Shown: positions 55,919 to 64,000 of the stretch, piece by piece
Layout of the letters: every line of letters starts with the position of its first letter
Position numbering within the stretch: position 1 is the stretch's first letter
Source of the DNA: Hofstenia miamia
Lineage: Eukaryota > Xenacoelomorpha > Acoela
Direction of reading: 5' to 3'
NCBI GenBank assembly: GCA_004352715.1
Contig: SCFE01000061.1
Coordinates: 726,794 to 790,793 of the forward strand
Length of the DNA: 64,000 nt
Made by a program: the position numbers and the translations under genes
The notes under the pieces: model-generated
Databases searched by the model: none
Told to the model about the DNA's origin: nothing
Seen by the model: the letters and a program-made list of their open reading frames with translations, nothing else

Positions 55919-57078
55919 CCTTGCTACACTTTTATCTTTTTAGTTTCCAGAAATTCAACATATAATCTTAATAAGATATATACAAAATTTCTAAAAAGTG
56001 TACTGTACAGATAAATGGTAAAATCAGCACAAATTTATCATAGGTCAACGCATGGTCATGATTTTCCTTAACCCATTCATTGATGTCACAAAATATTTTT
56101 ACAGCATAATTATTTTGGAAGCTTAAAATTATATTGCTGACAACAAGTTTTCCATAGTACATAGGACTATGATGTAACTGCATATTTAATTTTGAACATA
56201 GTCTATTTTTGGCAGACACATATATGCCTCTCTGCATGGATGTAGATGTATGCGTGTACATTATTATTTATGTGACTTGATTAATAAATTCGCACAATAT
56301 GCCAATATATATATATATATCTCCTTATAATGTTAAAGTTTTATCAATTTCTTGCTAAATTATACAGGTTCCCGCCAAATTTTATTAACAATCACATCAT
56401 ATCATGATGTATTTCACGTTATTTGTTATTGTACGAAGTGAATTCACACTGTGCTACAAGCAAAAGGGTTAAATCCTCTAATTGGCCAATTCCTTCAAAC
56501 ACATTACTCATCTGCGCAGTTGATAGTCATAGTTTATGGCAATAAACGAGCAATGGTATACAAACGTGTTGTTGTCCTAATTGCCGTAGTGGCTCTACAC
56601 AAAGAATGCACCATAGAAGCTCATCTGTTTTCCCATGCATTTTCCTTGCACAATTCACTACTATTGAATAAGTGGTTAACAACTTCCAAGACAAAACTTT
56701 GATCCTACAATCAAGATTGTGTAATTTGCATTTGCATTTCAACAAATCTGCTTTTTTATTGGGCACATGACATGACTTCAAATAATCCTACGAGTTTGAA
56801 CAGAAATTTACAACTACCGAAGTTCAAAAAGACATGCATTCTTCTAAACGTTGAGTGACAACAAACATGCTATTTCAGGTAAATTTTATACATAGTGATT
56901 ATTCTTATTCCTATAATTTTAATTGTAATCCCAGAGTTTAATTATAGTTTAAATTTACGTAAAACTACTATAGTAGCTCCAGTTTGGCAGAAAGTGGGTC
57001 AATTAGGGCCAATATTTTTGTACTTATTTTAAGATATTTGCAAAAATAAGCTAATTTATTAACATATAACTCTTGTTA
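55919..57078. other. AT-rich DNA, no gene seen
   Basis: The 83-97-codon ORFs at 55968-56261 and 56451-56781 have no recognised features, and the last pair overlap on opposite strands. Confidence 0.5.
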
Positions 57079-57312
57079 TGAGGAAATTTATTCGTGTAAA
57101 TGAGGATTATTAATATTATTCAAGCTCAGAACCATGTTTCATTAGGGTAGGAAATCTTTTTACATTAATTTTAAAGTACGATTCATATTAAAATTATAGA
57201 ATCATTAGGTCTGTAAAGAAAAATTAGGTCTGTAGCGCAAGTATCTTATGAGAAATAGCATGACCTAACCACTCAGTGCAAAAATGTGTCTATATATATA
57301 TATATATATATT
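57079..57312. repeat. Dispersed repeat with TA tail, copy 2
   Basis: High similarity to 5548-5834, with a roughly 36-base deletion and a small rearrangement near 57205-57225. It ends in a TA run that also borders the inverted-repeat element that follows. Confidence 0.6.
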
Positions 57313-57341
57313 CGAAGTGATTATACTGAACTTTTTCATAT

Positions 57342-58374
57342 TAATATTTGCATAGACGCTATGAAAGGGTTTCGTTTATTTAAAACATCATCAGTACAAA
57401 TATGCGGTAAAAACTAAATATATTTACAATAGACTACACTTTATATAATTTAATATTGTATGCTTTTAAAATAAGTTCAATAATATCATGCTTAGTTGTT
57501 TATTCAATAATTGATCTTTGTTTGATTGTTTAATTATTAACACTAGAAAGGCCATTACTCCTTGTGATTCTTTTTCCTGCAGCATTTCAAAGTAGAACAT
57601 GATGTAAAAAAATGAAAAAAATTACCCATGNTTAATTATTAACACTAGAAAGGCCATTACTCCTTGTGATTCTTTTTCATGCAGCATTTCAAAGCAGAAC
57701 ATGATGTAAAAAAATGAAAGAAATTACCCATGCAAATTTAAATGGTTTTCTGTTTATTTGGTGGTGCATATACCTGCCGTTGTTTTAATGAATGCATACA
57801 CAAGTAAACAAAATTCTTTTTCGTCAATTTTGACGAACTTGGCCGTTCTAGTGTTAATGCTTCTATTTTATGATGTTCTGATCTTAGTCGGATGTAAAAA
57901 TTTTCTTCTCTTAGTTGATGTTTGTGCATAAAAATTTCAGATTTTAGGTGTCCAATCATATGTTCTTTAATTATAATGAGGAAACTAAATTTTTTGGGAT
58001 TTGATCTTTATTCAGAAACATATCCTTTGTTTTGTATAATATCAATATTGGAATGATATTTGTCGTTTTTAATTTTGTATTCATTATTCTATTTTTTTCC
58101 TTAAATTTCTTGGTTTTCTATATAGGGAAGCTTTAAATAAACATCAGTCTTGGTTTCATCAAGGCTTTTTTCGGAAATGTGCACAGGGGTGTCATTTGAA
58201 TATAATGCAATCAATTGATCAAGAAATATTCTATCATTGAACTTATTTTAAATGCATGCAATAATAAATTATATATAGTGCAGTCTATTGTAAATATATT
58301 TAGTTTTTACCGCATATTTGTACTGATGATGTTTTATATAAACGAAACCAGTCTATTGTTTCATAGCGTCTATG

Positions 58375-58379
<5 letters not shown>
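57342..58379. mobile_element. Long-inverted-repeat element (about 1 kb)
   Basis: The arms at 57342-57440 and 58277-58379 are near-perfect inverted repeats of about 100 bp (shared word GTACAAATATGCGGTAAAAA). The right arm has a 12-15-base insertion repeating CAATAGACT. TA runs lie outside both arms (about 57290-57310 and 58378-58414). The interior contains a piggyBac-like MITE and no transposase. It is a non-autonomous foldback-like DNA transposon of unknown superfamily. Confidence 0.65.
57541..57853. mobile_element. piggyBac-like MITE in TTAA
   Basis: Flanked by TTAA at 57537-57540 and 57854-57857. Ends CACTAGAAAGGCC and GGCCGTTCTAGTG are inverted repeats of the CCCTAGAAAG type used by piggyBac. 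A subterminal palindrome TTCGTCAATTTTGACGAA lies at 57820-57837. A single N at 57631 is followed by a second near-copy of the first 90 bases, so the internal duplication is probably an assembly overlap. Confidence 0.65.
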
Positions 58380-58418
<39 letters not shown>

Positions 58419-58519
58419 CAAGTGCTAACTTATTATGTTTTAGCTGTATTTGAAGTTGCCAATGGTTATGAAATATCTATTTCGGAGACTAAAAATGCAA
58501 TCTTATGATCGTGGTTTGT

Positions 58520-59100
58520 AAGTTGGGTTTTAGAGATTTTTCGACACTGTGGTTTAATTATCAATTGGCACATCTCATTTTTAGTGATTTACAACATTAC
58601 TAAAACCGCCATACTGATGTCAAAACTACATTAGGATCACTATATACTCATTGTAGAAATGATTAGTTTGCTACTATTTGCATCTGCTGAAAGACGTGTT
58701 ATTTCAGTAATGCAGTCAAACAGATCATTGTAACGTTTTCTTATGTGATTTACCTATACCTTATTTGAACAAATTGCAAGTTGCTCAGAATAATGCTGCT
58801 AGACTGGTCTTCCTCAAGATTTCAAATGATTATGTTATGCCACTTTGCATGCATCTTCATTGGCTACCTATTTTATATTGAATAAAGTACAAAGTTGCAC
58901 CACTTGTTTTTAAATCCCTTACTGGATTGGCATCTACGTATCTCTATAATTTGTACGCTATCAACCGCGGTCTACCACATTGCATTGTGGACTTTGATGT
59001 TAAATCTTTATCAATGTTTTTGTAATTCTAGTGAATTATCAAGATCAGCATTACTTTAATGTGCCCATATTAAACGCATTTGAGCATGATTAAGTACACC
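58520..59100 (+). pseudogene. CR1/L2-like LINE tail, copy 1
   Basis: The plus strand encodes LQVAQNNAARLVFLK, LHWLPILY and VFKSLTGLASTYLYNL. This matches the conserved LxxxQNxAARLV ... LHWLPVxxRIxYK ... FKxLxGxAPxYLxxL block at the C-terminus of CR1/L2/Rex-type LINE polyproteins. A TGA replaces the residue after LPILY (usually Arg in the family). RT and endonuclease are absent, as in most 5'-truncated LINE copies. A second near-identical copy follows the next gap. Confidence 0.8.
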
Positions 59101-59203
59101 TATTTTTATTTTTGTTCTCAAATTCATTTGAATTTGTAAAAAAATTCTATCTATATATATTATGTAAAATTCATTGTGTATTGATTATAAAAGCCATGTA
59201 AGT

Positions 59204-59390
59204 TTTGAAAGACATTATGTTATGAGCTATTCTTATTACGGCTTTACTGAAAATGGCTATTCTTACTAAGTTCTTGCCACATTTTATACTATTCTTATTA
59301 CGGTGTTTAACTAAGTTCTTACTAAGAATAGTGGTTTTGAAAGACATTATGTTATGAGCTATTCTTATTACGGCTTTACTGAAATTGTAA
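59204..59390. repeat. 132-bp tandem repeat, array 1 (about 1.4 units)
   Basis: The unit starts GACATTATGTTATGAGCTAT and contains three GCTATTCTTA(T/C)TA words about 30 bases apart and one inverted (CTAAGAATAG). The second unit begins at about 59340. Confidence 0.8.
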
Positions 59391-59957
59391 TTATATATTT
59401 GAATAAATATATTTATTTCTTTAAACTATTTCAATTAGTTTCTATGTACTTAAAATTGTTGAAATACGAAATTGCAAAGAAATAAATATAAATATGTGTT
59501 ATAATTATAAAAATTGACAATTACTGTTTGTATATTATATACATAAAACTAACCTGATGATCAAAGATTTGCATTCATATGCCTTGTGCTGTGTACTTTC
59601 ATAAAACATAGCTATTTTATAAACACTAGTTTGTTTTGTGTCATATTTACTAAGGACTAATAATATAGTTATTTGGGCTAGCTCTTGCATTTTTATATAG
59701 TGTTTTACAGATTTTAGTGTAAGACAACACAGCCTTTTCAATATGGAAATTACAGGTTTAAGTCCTGTTGGATCTGCTTATTTAAATGCTCCTTTGTTTT
59801 TTGTAAAGAAAAATTTTGTAATATATCTGTTGGCATATCAAATAAAAAATCAGAAACATATTAGGGATTTGTTTAACATCTGAATGATGTGAATTTCTCT
59901 ATTATTGTATTTGAAATTGTAAACCAATGTGATGCATTATTATGATTTTTCAGATTC
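59391..59957. other. AT-rich DNA, no gene seen
   Basis: Nothing recognised up to the gap. Confidence 0.5.
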
Positions 59958-60408
59958 NNNNNNNNNNNNNNNNNNNNNNNNNNNNNNNNNNNNNNNNNNN
60001 NNNNNNNNNNNNNNNNNNNNNNNNNNNNNNNNNNNNNNNNNNNNNNNNNNNNNNNNNNNNNNNNNNNNNNNNNNNNNNNNNNNNNNNNNNNNNNNNNNNN
60101 NNNNNNNNNNNNNNNNNNNNNNNNNNNNNNNNNNNNNNNNNNNNNNNNNNNNNNNNNNNNNNNNNNNNNNNNNNNNNNNNNNNNNNNNNNNNNNNNNNNN
60201 NNNNNNNNNNNNNNNNNNNNNNNNNNNNNNNNNNNNNNNNNNNNNNNNNNNNNNNNNNNNNNNNNNNNNNNNNNNNNNNNNNNNNNNNNNNNNNNNNNNN
60301 NNNNNNNNNNNNNNNNNNNNNNNNNNNNNNNNNNNNNNNNNNNNNNNNNNNNNNNNNNNNNNNNNNNNNNNNNNNNNNNNNNNNNNNNNNNNNNNNNNNN
60401 NNNNNNNN
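59958..60408. other. Assembly gap, 451 N
   Basis: Sized gap between the two copies of a local duplication. Confidence 0.99.
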
Positions 60409-61010
60409 TTGGGTTTTAGAGGATTTTTCGACACTGTGGTTTAATTATCAATTGGCACATCTCATTTTTAGTGATTTACAACATTACTAAAACCGCCATA
60501 CTGATTTCAAAACTACATTAGGATCACCATATACTCATTGTAGAAATGCTTAGTGTGCTTCTATTTGGTCTGCTGAAAGACGTGTAATACAGCCAAACAG
60601 ATCATTTGTAACGTTTTCTTATATGATTTACCTATACGTTATTTGAACAAAATTGCAAGAAGCTCAGAATAATGCAGACTGGTCTTCCTCAAGATTTCCA
60701 ACAATCATGTTATGCCACTTCTCAAGCATCTTCATTGGCTACCTATTTTATATTGAATAAAGTACAAAGTTGCACCATTTGTTTTTAAATCCCTTAATGG
60801 ATTGGCATCTACGTATCTCTATAATTTGTAGGCTATCAACCGCGGTCTACCTCATTGCTTTGTGGACTTTGATGTTAAATGTTTATCAATGTTTTTGTAA
60901 TTCTAGTGAATTATCAAGATCAGCATTACTTTGCTGTGCCATATTAAACGCATTTGAGCATGACTAAGTGCACCTATTTTTATTTTTGTTCTGAATTCAT
61001 TTGAATTTAA
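60409..61010 (+). pseudogene. CR1/L2-like LINE tail, copy 2
   Basis: Near-duplicate of 58525-59110 with small indels. The same QNNA..., LHWLPILY and FKSLNGLASTYLYNL blocks are present, and the sequence is followed by the same 132-bp array. The 65-codon ORF at 60770-60967 is part of it. It is a pseudogene. Confidence 0.8.
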
Positions 61011-61022
61011 AGTTTGTAAAAC

Positions 61023-61057
<35 letters not shown>

Positions 61058-61102
61058 GTAAAATTCTTTGTGTAGTCATTATTAAAAGCCATGTAAATTA
61101 TA

Positions 61103-61376
61103 TTTGACATTATGTTATGAGCTATTCTTATTACGCCTTTACTGAAAATGGCTATTCTTACTAAGTTCTTGCCACATTTTATGCTATTCTTATTACGGTG
61201 TTTAACTAAGTTCTTACTAAGAATAGTGGTTTTGAAAGACATTATGTTATGAGCTATTCTTATTACGGCTTTACTGAAAATGGCTATTCTTACTATGTTC
61301 TTGCCACATTTTATGCTATTCTTATTACGGTGTTTCACTAAGTTCTTACTAAGAATAGTACTTTTATTTGACATGG
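61103..61376. repeat. 132-bp tandem repeat, array 2 (about 2 units)
   Basis: Unit starts at 61106 and 61238 give a period of 132. Because 132 is 44 codons, the minus strand is open across both units as a 44-residue repeat (TILSKNLVKHRNKNSIKCGK...). Units differ by a few bases. A (TA)n run lies upstream at about 61027-61054. Confidence 0.85.
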
Positions 61377-62127
61377 GAATGCATTTACTGCTTTTGCAAT
61401 ATCATACAAGCAGTGCAGTGTATAGTTGCGATTTAATTACTTTTATACTGTTTGGTGTGTTGTCAATTATGTTTAGGATCGGGATTTATATGCTTAAAAA
61501 TGTCCCAAAATATGCGTTATCAAACAATGCGTCAAAATTTCGAAAATTTAAAAGATTGCATCGATTTTTCCATCTTTATAACTTGTGCAGATATTCTCAT
61601 GGATCATAAATCGAGGTTTCCTGTAAAACATTAAGCTTTTCTTTGCACTTCTTCCCCTGTATTAGTTCTATGACATTATCGAGTATTTTAACCTGACTGC
61701 AAAGAAACAACCACCCTTGCAGTTGTGATATAGCTTCAGGACGAAACTGAAAGGTACCGTAATGAAACACGATACCTACATTAAGTTGTGGCACAGCAAA
61801 TTAATATGTTTTAAGATTCTCAATATTTGTGAGTCTTCAGTTTCGAGGTGTAGCAGGCACAGAAAAAAAACCGGAAATTTTTGGCATCTGTGACATTTGC
61901 AGGTGAAATACGATGGAATATGCGAACTATCATAGAAATATAAGCCAAAGAAAACTGTGTTCAAATCTTCGTAAATATCTGCTTATGCCCTAACCATATA
62001 AATCTTATCCCTGATTATGGTTATGACGTTTGAAGCAGGCTTTCTCAATGATTGACAAAACTTGTAGATTAATCGTCTTAAACCGGGTCTTAATTATGGC
62101 TTTATAGTTGTAAAATTGAACTTCGCA
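61377..62127. other. AT-rich DNA, no gene seen
   Basis: ORFs of 60-109 codons overlap the array end and each other. No family recognised. Confidence 0.5.
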
Positions 62128-63000
62128 NNNNNNNNNNNNNNNNNNNNNNNNNNNNNNNNNNNNNNNNNNNNNNNNNNNNNNNNNNNNNNNNNNNNNNNNN
62201 NNNNNNNNNNNNNNNNNNNNNNNNNNNNNNNNNNNNNNNNNNNNNNNNNNNNNNNNNNNNNNNNNNNNNNNNNNNNNNNNNNNNNNNNNNNNNNNNNNNN
62301 NNNNNNNNNNNNNNNNNNNNNNNNNNNNNNNNNNNNNNNNNNNNNNNNNNNNNNNNNNNNNNNNNNNNNNNNNNNNNNNNNNNNNNNNNNNNNNNNNNNN
62401 NNNNNNNNNNNNNNNNNNNNNNNNNNNNNNNNNNNNNNNNNNNNNNNNNNNNNNNNNNNNNNNNNNNNNNNNNNNNNNNNNNNNNNNNNNNNNNNNNNNN
62501 NNNNNNNNNNNNNNNNNNNNNNNNNNNNNNNNNNNNNNNNNNNNNNNNNNNNNNNNNNNNNNNNNNNNNNNNNNNNNNNNNNNNNNNNNNNNNNNNNNNN
62601 NNNNNNNNNNNNNNNNNNNNNNNNNNNNNNNNNNNNNNNNNNNNNNNNNNNNNNNNNNNNNNNNNNNNNNNNNNNNNNNNNNNNNNNNNNNNNNNNNNNN
62701 NNNNNNNNNNNNNNNNNNNNNNNNNNNNNNNNNNNNNNNNNNNNNNNNNNNNNNNNNNNNNNNNNNNNNNNNNNNNNNNNNNNNNNNNNNNNNNNNNNNN
62801 NNNNNNNNNNNNNNNNNNNNNNNNNNNNNNNNNNNNNNNNNNNNNNNNNNNNNNNNNNNNNNNNNNNNNNNNNNNNNNNNNNNNNNNNNNNNNNNNNNNN
62901 NNNNNNNNNNNNNNNNNNNNNNNNNNNNNNNNNNNNNNNNNNNNNNNNNNNNNNNNNNNNNNNNNNNNNNNNNNNNNNNNNNNNNNNNNNNNNNNNNNNN
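62128..63000. other. Assembly gap, 873 N
   Basis: The sequence resumes inside a 132-bp repeat unit, so some of the missing 873 bases are probably more array. Confidence 0.99.
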
Positions 63001-63213
63001 GTTCTTGCCACATTTTATGCTATTCTTATTACGGTGTTTAACTAAGTTCTTACTAAGAATAGTGGTTTTGAAAGACATTATGTTATGAGCTATTCTTATT
63101 ACGGCTTTACTGAAAATGGCTATTCTTACTAAGTTCTTGCCACATTTTATGCTATTCTTATTACGGTGTTTCACTAAGTTCTTACTAAGAATAGTACTTT
63201 TATTTGACATGGG
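63001..63213. repeat. 132-bp tandem repeat, array 3 (about 1.6 units)
   Basis: Continues the same unit as arrays 1 and 2 from inside a unit (GTTCTTGCCACATTTTATGC) to AATAGTACTTTTATTTGACA. That is also where array 2 ends, so the two arrays share their right boundary. Confidence 0.85.
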
Positions 63214-64000
63214 ATACTCTCGAAGCATGTGCCAGGGCATGAGTTCATCCTGTGGCATGCCAAACTTTGGCAACAAAAGGGCACTTAACTTAGTTCATTT
63301 GACTCGGGACAAAGCCCATCGTGTGACGCCCCCTTTATTTTGAACTAAAAGATACAAATATATGTAGTAGTGTGCTATGACATGAACCATACATGCCAGT
63401 CCTCGCACAACTTGTGATGACTGTTTACTAGTTCTGTGGTTAGCATTGACGGGGACCTGTAAACAAATACCTAATTAACCCACATAGAAGAACCGTCATA
63501 TCAAGGTTGAAACATTATTCATAACTCCAAAATACAGCATCTCAACTCGTTTTTAGTGTTGGTAACAGTTCATCATTAGCTAATTCATTAAATAATGAAT
63601 AAACTACCACCAACCAGGGGTGCCGTTTATGGCCATATTTGAAATTTCGTCCATGCATTATGGCCATAATGGCCATTATGTAAAGTATGGTGAATGACGA
63701 TGAAATATACGTAGAACACATGTGGTAATACGTAAAACCACTTGAATAGAGTGATTTCTAATGTTCAATAACAAATATCAAATTACAAGGTGCAATTAAA
63801 AGACAACCATTTTTATATAATATTAAATTGTAGAATATCGCATAAGGCACTAAGTCGCAGAACAAATCTATAACTATAAAATTGAATTGTCGTCTGTATG
63901 TGCGCTATGCACGCCTAAACTACTGGGCGGATTGTCACCAAACTTTGCATGGTGACTCCCTATCACCCTGGGAAGGTTTTAGGGGGGTCAAAATGGGGGT
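63214..64000. other. Repeat-like DNA with no gene seen
   Basis: At 63618 CAGGGGTGCCGTTTATGGCC resembles a hAT-style end and is followed by a TGGCCATAATGGCCATTATG palindromic patch. From about 63900 a GC-richer stretch (CTGGGCGGATTGTCACCAAA) resembles a dispersed repeat but runs off the window. No superfamily assigned. Confidence 0.4.

Noticed and set aside
61054-61374. 106-codon ORF with 44-residue repeats as a repeat protein
   Set aside because: Openness follows from a tandem repeat with a period divisible by three. There is no independent sign of coding.
1-64000. CRISPR arrays, rRNA or tRNA genes, bacterial operons
   Set aside because: No spaced direct repeats of the CRISPR kind, no conserved rRNA or tRNA blocks seen, and all coding content is eukaryotic mobile DNA plus one GPCR exon.

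Overview
The window is AT-rich (roughly 70% A+T by eye) nuclear DNA of an animal. The evidence is a spliced-looking rhodopsin-type GPCR exon, animal-type transposons (mariner DD34D, Tc1, DD41D-like, hAT-like and piggyBac-like MITEs), CR1/L2- and Jockey-like LINE remnants, and Ty3/gypsy-type LTR elements primed by initiator tRNA-Met. I cannot name the phylum. The sequence is a draft scaffold: four gaps are exactly 1000 N, three others are 42, 451 and 873 N, and there are three single Ns. Several repeats sit exactly at these joins, so some of the oddities may be assembly effects.

Layout. 1-4.45 kb: two direct copies of a non-autonomous, hAT-like repeat. 6.28-7.63 kb: a decayed Tc1 element. 8-14.7 kb: mostly featureless AT-rich DNA with one unexplained 175-codon ORF. 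14.7-15.5 kb: a LINE tail and a GC-rich dyad-rich patch. 15.7-31.7 kb: a nest of LTR retrotransposons. On the plus strand three LTRs in a row (two related families) lead into a complete but dead gag-protease-RT-RNase H-integrase element, which is cut in its integrase C-terminus by a mariner. After a gap come minus-strand pieces of the same family (gag start, two LTRs, an extra 3' ORF, integrase C-terminus), again joined to a mariner at the same integrase site. 31.7-34.8 kb: featureless. 35.8-40 kb: Jockey-like LINE pieces from at least two copies. 41.3-46.5 kb: two more copies of the second LTR family, with the GPCR exon between them. 47.1-48.1 kb: a fossil mariner. 51.6-52.9 kb: a DD41D-like transposase split by a hAT-type MITE. 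53.6-55.2 kb: a second gypsy fragment. 55.4-58.4 kb: small MITEs, including a long-inverted-repeat element with a piggyBac-like MITE nested in it. 58.5-63.2 kb: a duplicated CR1/L2-like LINE tail followed by arrays of a 132-bp tandem repeat.

There is no operon-like set of cooperating genes. The content is layers of mobile DNA of different ages. The mariner at 30.4-31.7 kb is the youngest (nearly intact, CpG-rich). The gypsy polyprotein is old, CpG-poor and full of in-frame stops, mostly TGA. The only sign of host coding sequence is the GPCR exon, and it too is broken.
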